This document shows, piece after piece, positions 9,017 to 17,765 of a stretch of 64,000 nucleotides of DNA; the stretch's first letter is position 1, and the number at the start of each line of letters is the position of its first letter. The notes beneath the pieces were generated by a model. That model searched no databases and was not told the origin of the DNA. It saw only the letters and a list, made by a program, of their open reading frames with translations. The DNA is taken from positions 1 through 64,000 of the forward strand of contig NZ_QNQU01000007.1 in assembly GCF_003315595.1 (NCBI RefSeq), in the 5' to 3' direction. The translations under genes were made by a program, and so were the position numbers. The stretch is from Pedobacter miscanthi (lineage in GTDB: Bacteria > Bacteroidota > Bacteroidia > Sphingobacteriales > Sphingobacteriaceae).

Positions 9017-10852
9017 TTAAAGTAACTCTTTTGGAAATACTTTCTTAATAATATCCTTTGCCTTTTCGTTCGAAGCTAAATGTTTTAAACTATAATCGGT
9101 AAGACTCTGAATTTTCATATGCCGACTGGTCAACTTTTTCAGTCCCTTGTTGTTGTAAATACTGATGGCACGGGAATAATCCTTGCTTATTATGATATTC
9201 TCGATCAAAGACAGTCTTTCGCTAAACCATGCTTCTATCTCAATCTTAACCTTGAATTCTTCGTAGTTAGCATGCACCTCTTTCATATTCTTCCCATCGT
9301 GAATATGCGAATCTTTAAAATAATCATTTATCCTACTCGAAATATATTTTGACGCTTGCATAATTTTATCTTTTTCAAGTTCATTCAATACACTTTCCTT
9401 TAATCTTTCCAAATCTGCATTATCAACATAAAGTTTTTCAGAAATATCTTTTAGGAAATCCTCTTGCAGAAATATGTTTTCAATTTCTGCCATTTGAAAG
9501 CTATAGACATCGTATTTGGCGTATCTGCCTAGTACCTCTGGATCGTGGTAATCGGAATCAATAATCCCATATGCACGGGTATTGACAATGGGAATCTTAT
9601 TATAAGCTTTAGTAAAATTTATTACGTTACGACAGCTCTCTACTGGTACTATTGTGTACTGAGGAAACAAAATCTTAAACACTTTTTCATCTATATGACC
9701 TTTTTCGCTTTCACAAAAAAGAATGTTCTTTCTACTGCCTAAGAGCTCAAAAAAAAGACTTTCCGGAATTTCATTATTTGGTATTTCCTGTATGTCCCAT
9801 TTAGATGGATAAGCAAAAGATTTAAGCCAGACTTTTTTTGCATCTGTCCGGCTTGTTGCAAAGTCCAAGTCATGGGTCAGATAAATAAAAATGCAGTCCT
9901 TTCTACATGCTTCCAGTTGATCCCAAAGTTTTGTGATGACAGTTTTGTGAAGGTACATTTCAGGTTCATCAATAATCACAAAACCATCCTTTGGTGCTTG
10001 AATGACCTGACAAATTAAGTATAGAGAAGATTTTTCCCCCTCACTCATTTTGATTGGTTCATAGGTCTGATCATTTTTCACGTGTACCCTCAGATTAAGA
10101 TCCTCACTCAATTCCAATGAACGGTAGTCAAATATTGTGTTCCAGATTTTAAGTGCTGTTTCTAGCTCAGAATGACATGAATTTACAAAACTTTGACCGC
10201 CAACCGAAGTTTGATAATAATTCAGCGCATTTTTGTAATGTTTTGCGATCAAGTTTCCTAACACGTATCCAAACTCTTCTTTGATTTCAAGGAAATCTTC
10301 GAAATCCTTAAAGGTTCTGGATTTTTTGTTCATAGCAACCCACTTCTCTTCAGCAACTTTATGGGATGGCAAACTGTCAAGCTCGGGAATAAACAGAACT
10401 CTTTGGGCGGAAATAACCAGGCCATTGTGATTCAGATTTTCTCTCAGGCTATTAGCAAGTGAAGTTTTACCGCTACCATTAGCGCCGATTGCTACAATGT
10501 TATCGCTAAAATAATTAAGTTGTCTAAAAAAATTCAGGTTGAATTCAAGTTTTTCAAACGCACTTTTGGCTTCACTGATGGTAGCGTTTAGGAGGCTATC
10601 GATGAAGGTCTGACTTTCCAATTGGTTTTCTGTCATCTGAGGCACTAGTTCGATAAACTCATGAAAACTAGACTGAATAGTCTTCATATAGTTATAGTTA
10701 TTGCCCTGTTTATTTAAAACGATAAAGTAATCTACGCAGAGATTATTCCAGTTTTGTATATCTTCTAAGTATGCATGTAGTGGGTCGGCATGATATAACA
10801 GATCGTAATATTGTTTTATTCTATTGCGTGCGATGGTTAGGTCAATTGTCAT
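9017..10852 (-). CDS. AAA-family ATPase with C-terminal DUF4435 (TOPRIM-like) domain
   Basis: This 611-residue protein is an SMC/ABC-type ATPase. It has Walker A GANGSGKTS (123-131), an ABC-like signature MSEGEKSS (269-276), Walker B FVIIDEPE (291-298) and the switch region YLTHDLDFATSR (324-335). From about residue 375 comes a DUF4435-like domain (FCESEKG near 379-385 and IIDSDYHD at 430-437) with the acidic residues expected of a TOPRIM-like fold. The layout recalls OLD-family defence nucleases, in which ATP hydrolysis controls a nuclease. It stands alone on the minus strand between the GHKL/STAS/PIN operon and a structured repeat. A defence role is inferred from domains and neighbours. Confidence 0.8.
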   Translation of the reverse strand: MTIDLTIARNRIKQYYDLLYHADPLHAYLEDIQNWNNLCVDYFIVLNKQGNNYNYMKTIQSSFHEFIELVPQMTENQLESQTFIDSLLNATISEAKSAFEKLEFNLNFFRQLNYFSDNIVAIGANGSGKTSLANSLRENLNHNGLVISAQRVLFIPELDSLPSHKVAEEKWVAMNKKSRTFKDFEDFLEIKEEFGYVLGNLIAKHYKNALNYYQTSVGGQSFVNSCHSELETALKIWNTIFDYRSLELSEDLNLRVHVKNDQTYEPIKMSEGEKSSLYLICQVIQAPKDGFVIIDEPEMYLHKTVITKLWDQLEACRKDCIFIYLTHDLDFATSRTDAKKVWLKSFAYPSKWDIQEIPNNEIPESLFFELLGSRKNILFCESEKGHIDEKVFKILFPQYTIVPVESCRNVINFTKAYNKIPIVNTRAYGIIDSDYHDPEVLGRYAKYDVYSFQMAEIENIFLQEDFLKDISEKLYVDNADLERLKESVLNELEKDKIMQASKYISSRINDYFKDSHIHDGKNMKEVHANYEEFKVKIEIEAWFSERLSLIENIIISKDYSRAISIYNNKGLKKLTSRHMKIQSLTDYSLKHLASNEKAKDIIKKVFPKELL

Positions 10853-11185
10853 ATTGAGAGGTAATAATTGCTAACATACCGATTTTAATTCGCATAATCA
10901 AAGTCTTAAAAAGCGGACAAGAATTTTGAGTTTTTCTATTTTAATCTGTTGTTAAAATGTGCTTTATCGACAAAGAAGATGGATCATATGGCTTGATTTC
11001 CGCTTTGGTGTATTCGGTAAGCTCATATTCTCTTTTTTTTCTTTACTCAAAAAAGTATTTATATTATTCTATCAGAACTTTTATATGTCTCTTATAAATA
11101 TTTCATTATGTTACTACAGCTTCATTCCCTCCAAACTTGATTTATCAAAGACTGCTATTCAAATTATCTTTTGAAATGACATCAA

Positions 11186-11270
11186 GCTTCCCTGTCAGGG
11201 ACAGACGCGGCATCCTTTTGGAACAAAAGATATAGCAAATGGCCCGGCCCGCAGGGGACAGCCAAAAACA
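11186..11270. repeat. Structured intergenic element, copy B
   Basis: This is the best-preserved copy. GCGGCATC is followed by the hairpin CTTTTG-GAA-CAAAAG and ATATAGC, then a second hairpin of GGC...GCC enclosing CCC-GCA-GGGG. The arms differ from copy C while still pairing, which points to selection on RNA or DNA structure. The transcribed strand is unknown. Confidence 0.65.
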
Positions 11271-11335
11271 ATCTAAATTCGTTCCTATTGGAACAAACCC
11301 AACTACTAATCCCATGAAACCCGCCAACCTAGTCC

Positions 11336-11554
11336 TCACCTCCCCCTATTCCTCCACCGCATAAAATCCTCAAACTCCTTCCTCCGCCTCCTCCCCTTAT
11401 CCCTGTTCCAAAAGACAGCAACCACAAAAAGCACCCAGCACCCTTTAGCCATAAACACCAATAAAATCGAAACCGGGTACTTAGCCCCAAACGAACCGAG
11501 CATACAGCAGAAGCTAACAAAAACAGTCAATATAAATTTCCCGAACCAGTTCAT
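11336..11554 (-). CDS. Small membrane protein of unknown function
   Basis: The predicted 72-residue protein has two hydrophobic segments (about 6-24 and 28-50) and a strongly basic, Arg-rich tail. That is the shape of a small inner-membrane protein with a cytoplasmic C terminus. I recognise no family. The LytTR-type direct repeat at 11649-11680 lies about 95 bases upstream of its start, so it may be a target of the LytTR regulator. An overlapping frame on the same strand looks less protein-like. Confidence 0.45.
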   Translation of the reverse strand: MNWFGKFILTVFVSFCCMLGSFGAKYPVSILLVFMAKGCWVLFVVAVFWNRDKGRRRRKEFEDFMRWRNRGR

Positions 11555-11648
11555 AATAATATGAATTAAACAAAATCAATCAACAGGGAATCTATCCCAT
11601 TTACTCCAGCCGAAGAAATTAACCAACCAAAACCAAAACCCCAAGTCA

Positions 11649-11680
11649 ACGTGGTGAAACAGGTGATTACCGTGGTGAAA
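11649..11680. promoter_or_regulatory. Candidate LytTR-regulator binding site (21-bp-period direct repeat)
   Basis: CGTGGTGAAA occurs at 11650-11659 and again at 11671-11680. The start-to-start distance is exactly 21 bases, and the spacer ends in GATTAC. The same design with CGTGGCCAAA lies just upstream of the histidine kinase gene at 24127. Paired direct repeats two helical turns apart are what LytTR domains bind. Confidence 0.6.
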
Positions 11681-11976
11681 TGGATTCCGGGCAGCATAAA
11701 TAATTGCCATTTAATAAAAAAACTCTTTAACCCACAGTCTGGATACCCAACAAGGGCAAGCAGGCATTAAATGACCGCCCTTCAGGAAACCGATTGCATC
11801 AAATCAAACCAAATCCCGCAGTATGTGACAATGGCCACGGAAAGCAGGCCAAAACCCGCAGTAAACCTGTTAAACAAATAAAAATTAGCCGCAGTATCCT
11901 ATATCTTCACCTAACAGATTACAAATGCTGAAAACACCAAACCAAATGAAAACAACCAACAGAAAAAAAAAATAAC

Positions 11977-12010
11977 CCAAATAAAAACAAACCGGTTTGT
12001 TTTTATTTGG
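11977..12010. promoter_or_regulatory. Perfect 34-bp palindrome, operator-like
   Basis: Each 17-base arm reads CCAAATAAAAACAAACC into the centre and is mirrored without mismatch or loop. The core AAACAAAC-CG-GTTTGTTT resembles the TetR-type operators found before 63455, 57744 and 36148-37131. It lies about 285 bases upstream of the GH99-like lipoprotein gene. Confidence 0.5.
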
Positions 12011-12293
12011 AAATAATTTAAATTGCATCGTCAAAACTTACGAACGCGACTGTTTAAGTTTACCAGGTTATCGATTTCGAAAATAAGGACCGGCTTTTTT
12101 AATATTACAGCCAAAGATTATTAATGAGCCACCTGCAATGCCGTAAGCCCGCTACCCACCTTTTTAGAAGGTCAAGGAAAAATAACGTACCGGCCGGTCA
12201 CACTTTTCAAAATCATATCCCACCGGATAATCCCGAACAGCCCAGCGTAAGTAGAGATATTAAAACATTTACAAAAGATAACTACCTAAAAAC

Positions 12294-13568
12294 ATGAAAA
12301 AAAAGTTCCTTTATTACTCATCGCTATTGCTGCTGTTTACCTCCGGTTGTTATAAAGATGTACCGGTCGATGTTATTATAGATCCCCAGGGCGCGGCCCA
12401 GGGAGACGTTGTCGGAAAAGTAACCGTCGGGTACCAGGGATGGTTCTCTGCCCTGGGAGACTCATCACCTTTTAATCAATGGTACCATGGCAACCTGGAA
12501 ATGTGGCCGGATACCCGGGAATACCAGAACCTGTACACCGGAACGTATTTTGGACAGGACGGGGTACAGGTCGGACCTTTTTACGGAAACCTCGGAAACG
12601 GCCAGCCCGCCAAGATGTTCTCCTCCTATGACCAGTCCACGCTGAACCTGCACTTCAAATGGATGCAGCAGTATGGGATCGACTGCGCAGCACTGCAGCG
12701 TTTTGGTAATGAAATCGCTCCCGGCGAAGTACTAAAAGCGCAGCGTGACGGCGTTGCCCTGCGCCTGAAAAATGCTGCCGAAACCTATGGACGTAAATTT
12801 TATATCAATTATGATCTCTCCGGAACCACGGACCTGGCCGCAATAAAAGCGGATTGGACAAACACCATAGTCGGCCAGCTGAAACTCACCGCTTCAAATG
12901 CCTATGCCCGTCAGAACGGCAAAATCGTGGTCTCCATCTATGGGCTCGGATATGCCAGGCACACCACGTCTCCGGCTGATGCGCTGGACCTGGTCAACTG
13001 GTTCAAAGCCAGGGGCTGCTATGTGATAGGCTCCTGCCCGGGACAGTGGCGGACCGGAACGGGTGACTCAAGAGGTGACTTCTTAAATGTTTACAAGGCA
13101 TTCAACATGATATCGGCATGGCCTGTAGGCCGTGCGGTAGATGCCAGTTATGCACCCTGGGTAGAGGGTGACAGGGATTTCTGTAAGGCAAATGGGATAG
13201 ATTACCAGCCCTGCGCCTACCCGGGCACCGCTTATTCGAACAGCAATGGACAGAACGTTTCACCAAGGAACGAGTTTGCGAGAAAACATGGGGATTTCAT
13301 GTGGTCACAGTTTGCGGCCTTCAAAAAAGCAGGTGTTCCAAGTGTCTATGTTGCCATGTTCGATGAGCTGAATGAGGCCACCTCGATATTCAAGGTAGCC
13401 GAAGATGCATCGATGGCACCGGCCGGAAAATATTTTCTAAACCTGGATGCAGACGGTGTACATGTTTCCTCGGATTTCTATTTAAGGTTAACCAATGACG
13501 GTGTAAAAATGATCAAGGGCCAGATTCCCTATACCGAACATGAACCTACCCCTTTTACCGTAAACTAA
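12294..13568 (+). CDS. GH71/GH99-like glycoside hydrolase lipoprotein
   Basis: The 424-residue product starts with a lipoprotein signal (hydrophobic 5-16, lipobox FTSGC, Cys19), so it should be anchored in an outer membrane facing the periplasm or surface. The mature part resembles the GH71/99-like family that includes endo-acting alpha-mannan hydrolases. It has VTVGYQGWF near residue 44, the HGNLEMWPD segment, YDQSTLNLHFKWMQQYG, and FDELNEAT near residue 360, where catalytic acids are expected. It is monocistronic, with a strong terminator hairpin 26 bases after the stop. The precise substrate cannot be read from the sequence. Confidence 0.8.
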   Translation: MKKKFLYYSSLLLLFTSGCYKDVPVDVIIDPQGAAQGDVVGKVTVGYQGWFSALGDSSPFNQWYHGNLEMWPDTREYQNLYTGTYFGQDGVQVGPFYGNLGNGQPAKMFSSYDQSTLNLHFKWMQQYGIDCAALQRFGNEIAPGEVLKAQRDGVALRLKNAAETYGRKFYINYDLSGTTDLAAIKADWTNTIVGQLKLTASNAYARQNGKIVVSIYGLGYARHTTSPADALDLVNWFKARGCYVIGSCPGQWRTGTGDSRGDFLNVYKAFNMISAWPVGRAVDASYAPWVEGDRDFCKANGIDYQPCAYPGTAYSNSNGQNVSPRNEFARKHGDFMWSQFAAFKKAGVPSVYVAMFDELNEATSIFKVAEDASMAPAGKYFLNLDADGVHVSSDFYLRLTNDGVKMIKGQIPYTEHEPTPFTVN

Positions 13569-13593
13569 TCTACAGACGCTTAATAGAGCAATT

Positions 13594-13630
13594 TATCAAA
13601 AGCCTTTCAGTACCTGAGAGGCTTTTGATA
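13594..13630 (+). terminator. Terminator hairpin after the GH99-like gene
   Basis: The arms TATCAAAAGCCTTTCAG and CTGAGAGGCTTTTGATA pair over 17 positions (one G-T) around a TAC loop. TTTCC follows on the plus strand. Confidence 0.75.
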
Positions 13631-13871
13631 TTTCCACATTGCCCAGGCCCAACGATATTACCCCGGGCTGGCATGGGATCGCAGGAATTTAAAAACACAG
13701 CTAGCGGGATAATCCCTGAATGGCAATGCCCCGACCAAGGTCAGTCCCAGGGGGTATCAATCATTGCAGCCAAATTAAAAAAAGGGGCCATAGCAATCTA
13801 ATATCCATAGCCATTGGCCATTTCCTCCCCGGGATATTTAAAATCACTTTGTCATTGGTGCAGGCGGTCTA

Positions 13872-13973
13872 TCAGGCGATCGGCATGACAAAAAGCTCCC
13901 CATTTACACCCTCCGGTGGGATAAGTCCAAATCCTTTTGTTTCATTATCAACATTCACTTTACCCGGTGCCAT
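13872..13973 (-). pseudogene. Truncated, decayed cold-shock protein gene
   Basis: The minus strand from ATG 13973 reads MAPGKVNVDNETKGFGLI and then PPEGVNGELFV before a premature stop at 13872. This is the first half of a CspA-type protein with the RNP1 core KGFGL, but RNP2 and the rest are missing. The bases upstream of its ATG also resemble those upstream of the intact csp gene at 15332, so a segment including the 5' untranslated region was probably duplicated and then decayed. Confidence 0.65.
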
Positions 13974-14044
13974 AATAACTGCTTTCCACCAGGCTGCTGA
14001 TTACGCAGGTTATTACAAGAAGATCTAAAGCCCCTTAGTGCTCT

Positions 14045-14379
14045 CTAAGGCGGCTTGATATGAACAGCTCCGCGGAATAATATGCCCTGAACCCATCCGA
14101 TAGCAACCCTTCCCGTATACCAGTTTCCGGGCAATATTATAGGATATTCCTTAAAGGACAAATCTTCGCCGTTCCGCCATTTTGATTACAGGCTAAAGTA
14201 TAAACTGTTCCCATACCCTGACCAAACACAAAAGCCCGTTCCAAATTAAAAGGCCAGGCGTTAAGGTAGCCATGCCGCAATTTCAATCGTTGTAAATCAA
14301 CGCCAGGGGCGATTATACATTCTATCCATAAATGAGTATGATTAATAATACCATATTTAATATTTTTGACAACTTTTAG
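14045..14379 (-). pseudogene. Possible frameshifted gene remnant, family not recognised
   Basis: The minus strand holds an open frame without a usual start codon from 14379 to about 14150. It includes LKLRHGYLNAWPFNLERAFV and VFGQGMGTVYTLACNQ. After a +1 shift near 14150 it continues as IILPGNWYTGRVAIGWVQG to a stop at 14045. The residues look protein-like in both parts. I cannot name the family, and chance open frames remain possible. Confidence 0.3.
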
Positions 14380-14399
14380 TCAAGTCAAGTCGTCTATTC

Positions 14400-14828
14400 A
14401 TGGAAAAAAAACTGTCACTCTTAATGGGTGTACTGGTGTGCATATGCACATTTTACCCGGTCGAAGGATCCGCCCAGGGTTCAGCTACCGGATGTTATCT
14501 GTCATCTACTAAGCGCGTATACACGTTCAATGTTGCCGGAAGCGGATATTACCCGCAGAGTTTTAACACCCCTCTTAGTCCGGACTATTGCAGCTGGACA
14601 CCTGCTACCGGACCCTCCTGCACAGTTTGCGGTACCGGCGTATCTGTTGTCAACGGGGTTGGATCCTGTACAGGCCCGTCCCCGCAGGTACTTGGGATCG
14701 GGGTAAGAAATACATTTACAATGGTACCCTGTCCAATAGATAGGGAAATCCCGCTTATCATGATTGCAGCAACACTTCTTGTAATTTCCCGAAAACGGAT
14801 GTCCGTGGGAAAAAGGGATAAAAAATAA
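14400..14828 (+). CDS. Hypothetical secreted or membrane-anchored protein
   Basis: This 142-residue protein begins with a signal peptide (hydrophobic about 6-24, then GSAQG). A Cys-, Gly- and Ser-rich middle part carries five or more cysteines. It ends with a hydrophobic segment (about 118-132) followed by a basic tail RKRMSVGKRDKK. This suggests an exported protein held in the inner membrane by its C terminus. I recognise no family. The gene stands alone, with no close neighbour on the plus strand. Confidence 0.55.
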   Translation: MEKKLSLLMGVLVCICTFYPVEGSAQGSATGCYLSSTKRVYTFNVAGSGYYPQSFNTPLSPDYCSWTPATGPSCTVCGTGVSVVNGVGSCTGPSPQVLGIGVRNTFTMVPCPIDREIPLIMIAATLLVISRKRMSVGKRDKK

Positions 14829-15140
14829 GGAGTTTTTATTCCAGATGGTTTATACCTACGGTAAACCAACAGGTACTGTAACCCTACAATCGGGTAAAGG
14901 AGGAGCACATTCCCTGGATGGCATTTTACCTGAATGAAACGTATGGGACAGAACTAAAAAAGTCCGGTCCGTAATGAATGTCGCGGAAGATAAGCCTGGT
15001 TCTGAGCTATACTGATAAAAAAAAGACATCATTCAAAGCCGGCTGCCAGCGAAAGAATGACCGGACAGCATTTTCTGTCCCGAAATAAAATAGTGCAGGA
15101 AGCTGAAACTTCCTGCACTATACCTTAAGCCCTGAAGGGA
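14829..15140. other. Intergenic region
   Basis: No gene is visible. The only assigned element is the csp terminator at 15081-15120. Confidence 0.4.
15081..15120 (-). terminator. Terminator of the cold-shock gene
   Basis: The arms TAGTGCAGGAAG and CTTCCTGCACTA (15091-15120) pair perfectly over 12 bases around a six-base loop. On the minus strand the hairpin is followed by TTTTATTT. Confidence 0.85.
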
Positions 15141-15332
15141 TTATACCAATTTCACATTTACGGCGTTAGGCCCTTTTTTGCCATCCTGGACATCAAATGT
15201 CACTTCGTCGTTTTCCCTCACATCGTCTTTGAGACCTGAGATATGGACAAAAAACTCCTTGCCTGTTCCCTCTTCCACCACAAATCCGAATCCTTTTGAT
15301 TCATTAAAAAATTTTACTTTACCTGATGCCAT
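15141..15332 (-). CDS. Cold-shock protein, CspA family
   Basis: This single-domain RNA-binding protein of 63 residues has the RNP1 motif KGFGFV (13-18) and RNP2 motif EFFVHI (26-31). It is a cytoplasmic RNA chaperone of the usual family length, although the C terminus is slightly short (ends NAVNVKLV). The gene is monocistronic with a perfect terminator. A decayed relative lies at 13872-13973, on the same strand. Confidence 0.93.
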   Translation of the reverse strand: MASGKVKFFNESKGFGFVVEEGTGKEFFVHISGLKDDVRENDEVTFDVQDGKKGPNAVNVKLV

Positions 15333-15527
15333 AATAACTGTTTTTCTTAAAGGTGTTTATTCTGCAAGTTATTAAAATAACTTGTAAGTACGTTCCCATT
15401 GCCCCAGATTACCTTAACGGGAGGTCAAATAAACAAGGAGGTGATGAGTGGGTGTCAAAATCACGTGACAACCGAAATAAAAGCCGGATTTAACCCAGCT
15501 TATTTTTTGAAATATTTAATTTCGTGT

Positions 15528-16778
15528 ATGCTTAAACACGTTTTTTTAGCACTCCTTCTATTTTTCACATATATAAAGGCGGACGCGCAGCTGCGTTACA
15601 ATAGATTGGCAGATAGCCTGTATGCTGCAAAGGCTTACGATCTGGCAGCACGCTATTACCAGCTTTCGGGAAAGGCAAGTGATTTTTCCCGGGCAAAACA
15701 AGAAGCTTTTTACAATGCGGCATGTTGTTATGCTTTGCAGGGAAAGGCAGATAGTGCAATGTTACTGTTGAAACTATCCGTCAAACTTGGCAATGATAAT
15801 GCCGGGCATATCAAAGAAGATTCCGATTTGTACCAGCTGCACAAACGTGCCGATTGGCAAAAAGTGATTGCAGGTTTGCATCCACGGATAAAAAGCACCC
15901 ATGATCCGGCCAAGGCCCGGTTAATCACCTCCGACATCCACCGTTTTTGGGATGCTTACGACCGTGCACAGAAATATACAGCCAACCGTTTAAACATCTA
16001 CCGCAAATATTATATCCAGCCCGGCACACCAGGCCTGCAGGATTATTTTACCTATAAGATATTTGAACTGAAATATTTCGTTATGGGACATGATAAGCGC
16101 CCAAATTTCTATGCAGCCATCCGCAAAAACACCTATGCGGTAGAGCAACAGAAACCACAGATGATGGCCAGCTTCATCAAACTGAAAGAGGTCTACAGCA
16201 AAGCTACATTTCCCGATGTTTATTTTATTATCGGTGATTTTTCATCCGGCGGCACTTCTTCAGATAACGGTCTGCTCATTGGACTTGACCAGGGCGTACG
16301 TACACCGGATATCCCCACCAATGAGCTGAACCTATGGCAACGCAACAACTTCAATAACCTGGTTGATCTGCCCCATCTTATTGCACACGAGCTGATACAC
16401 TTTAACCAGAATGGCATGGCCCGGGATACTACCCTGCTGCGCTCTGTTTTAATAGAAGGAATGGCCGATTTTCTAGGCGAACTGATTTCAGGGAAAACCG
16501 TCAATGAACGGCTCCACATTTGGGCCAAGGGTAAAGAGAAAAAAATCTGGACGGATTTTAAAAAGGAAATGTACTTAAACCGGGCCAAAAACTGGATTGC
16601 AAACTCCGACCAGGAGGCAGCCGATAAACCTGCTGACTTAGGCTATTGGGTAGGTTATCAGATATGCAAATCTTATTACGATCAGGCAACCGATAAAAAA
16701 CAGGCAGTAGCTGACATGCTCAATATTAAAAATTACGCCGCGTTTTATGGCAAAAGTGGCGCTGGCAAAATGTATTAG
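15528..16778 (+). CDS. Putative secreted zinc metallopeptidase (DUF2268-like) with TPR-like N-terminal region
   Basis: I place the start at ATG 15528, because it gives a clean signal peptide (KHVFLALLLFFTYIKADAQ). An upstream in-frame ATG at 15399 would add 43 residues ahead of it. The 416-residue protein has a TPR-like helical region (about 25-120) and a peptidase-like domain with HELIH (H287, E288, H291), followed by EGMADFLGE, which supplies a third zinc-ligand candidate Glu. This matches DUF2268-type predicted Zn-dependent proteases. It is likely periplasmic or secreted. The substrate is unknown. Confidence 0.7.
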   Translation: MLKHVFLALLLFFTYIKADAQLRYNRLADSLYAAKAYDLAARYYQLSGKASDFSRAKQEAFYNAACCYALQGKADSAMLLLKLSVKLGNDNAGHIKEDSDLYQLHKRADWQKVIAGLHPRIKSTHDPAKARLITSDIHRFWDAYDRAQKYTANRLNIYRKYYIQPGTPGLQDYFTYKIFELKYFVMGHDKRPNFYAAIRKNTYAVEQQKPQMMASFIKLKEVYSKATFPDVYFIIGDFSSGGTSSDNGLLIGLDQGVRTPDIPTNELNLWQRNNFNNLVDLPHLIAHELIHFNQNGMARDTTLLRSVLIEGMADFLGELISGKTVNERLHIWAKGKEKKIWTDFKKEMYLNRAKNWIANSDQEAADKPADLGYWVGYQICKSYYDQATDKKQAVADMLNIKNYAAFYGKSGAGKMY

Positions 16779-16800
16779 TACAATGGAACAAAGGAGGAAC

Positions 16801-17150
16801 CCTTGGAGAAATCATAAGGGGTTCAGGAGAATCAGGGTCACAACAAACACAGTAACATTACCCATAACATAAGACTGAAGAGAACGAAGAAAACATCCCT
16901 GGAGAAATTACAAGAGATTCCGGAGAATCAGGAACACAAGAAACACAGTAACATTACCAATATCAGTAGACCAAACAGAACGAAGAAAACATCCTTGGAG
17001 AAAGTATGAGGGATTCTGGAGAATCAAAGCCACAACAAACATGGGAACATTACCAATATCAGTAGAATAAAGGGAATGAAGAAACGATCCTTGGAGAAAG
17101 TGCGAAGAATTCTGGAGAATCAAAGACACAACAAAGATAGGAACATATTC
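16801..17150. repeat. 96-bp tandem repeat, about 3.6 units
   Basis: Units start at 16801, 16897, 16993 and 17089, each 96 bases apart and opening with CCTTGGAGAAA or CCCTGGAGAAA. Each contains GAGAATCA and ACATTACC. The last unit is partial. Because 96 is a multiple of three, the minus strand encodes a 32-residue repeat (STDIGNV, LQN, FLQG) over about 73 residues. Whether it is translated is unclear. Confidence 0.85.
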
Positions 17151-17177
17151 TTCTGCCCATTAAAGAGATATGCCAAA

Positions 17178-17265
17178 AGCGCGTGAGCGGTTGCAGCGGC
17201 ATCCTCCCGCAGGGAGATATAGCGGAAGACGCGACCCTTCAGGGGCACGCCAAGAGAAAAAACGT
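17178..17265. repeat. Structured intergenic element, copy C (divergent)
   Basis: GCGGCATC is followed by the hairpin CTCCC-GCA-GGGAG and ATATAGC, then by GCG-ACCCTTCAGGGGCA-CGC. The flanks match copy B while the stem bases differ and still pair. Confidence 0.6.
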
Positions 17266-17304
17266 AAAGCGATAATTTTAGAAAACAACTTTAGCTGGGG
17301 ATTT

Positions 17305-17360
17305 CGCTAAAAGTGTGCAGTGATTCTCATTCCAAACTGTACACCCCGTTTTTTACCATC
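17305..17360. mobile_element. Possible relic of an IS21-type terminus
   Basis: The motifs GTGTGCAGTG and AACTGTACACCCC recall the short repeated transposase-binding sites at IS21-family ends. A similar stretch (AACTGTGCACCC) lies at 20728-20770. No transposase gene is nearby. Confidence 0.3.
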
Positions 17361-17649
17361 TGGTCTTGATGGTATCCTAAAGACTGACCCAAATATATCC
17401 AATCCAGCCCAATCTGACTTGGTCATTTTTCAAACAGTATTCGTAATTGTTGGTCCACTAAGACTCCGCCTGATTCCTTAGAAGACAATAATCAGCGTCT
17501 AAAAGGACATTTTAGACTTGGACTAACAGAAAATTACCTTCGATAAAAAATACTCCAACAAAAGATTTATAAGTTTCGATTTTAAGGCCTTTACCGCATC
17601 GACAATTTAATTTCTCCATACAAAACAATCAATGAGTACGGTCAGGCTT

Positions 17650-17765
17650 TCGGAAAGCATAAAACCGGTTAAAATGAGCCGAGTGGGCATTTTGGAGCGA
17701 AATAGAGTGAACAATATAGACCGAAAAAGCTGGCCACTATGCGCGAAAACAGGTGGATACTATTG
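17650..17765. mobile_element. Relic IS21-type terminus
   Basis: Reiterated motifs (GAGTGGGCATTTTGGAGCGA, GCTGGCCACTATG, AGGTGGATACTATTG) resemble the end at 21060-21175 in order and orientation. No istA/istB genes remain. The glycosyltransferase fragment starts where the repeats stop. Confidence 0.5.

Larger units (their letters stand above)
11555..12293. other. Long intergenic region with two regulatory-looking elements
   Basis: I see no gene here. The region contains a LytTR-type direct repeat (11649-11680) and a perfect 34-bp palindrome (11977-12010). Both are listed separately. Confidence 0.5.

Noticed and set aside
9017..10852. Gabija or other named defence pair
   Set aside because: No UvrD-like helicase or second subunit is adjacent.
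13720..14028. Plus-strand frame of 102 codons
   Set aside because: It runs antisense through the decayed csp copy and mirrors an equivalent antisense frame over the intact csp gene.
16801..17150. CRISPR array
   Set aside because: Units are contiguous 96-bp repeats with similar sequence throughout, with no unique spacers or cas genes.
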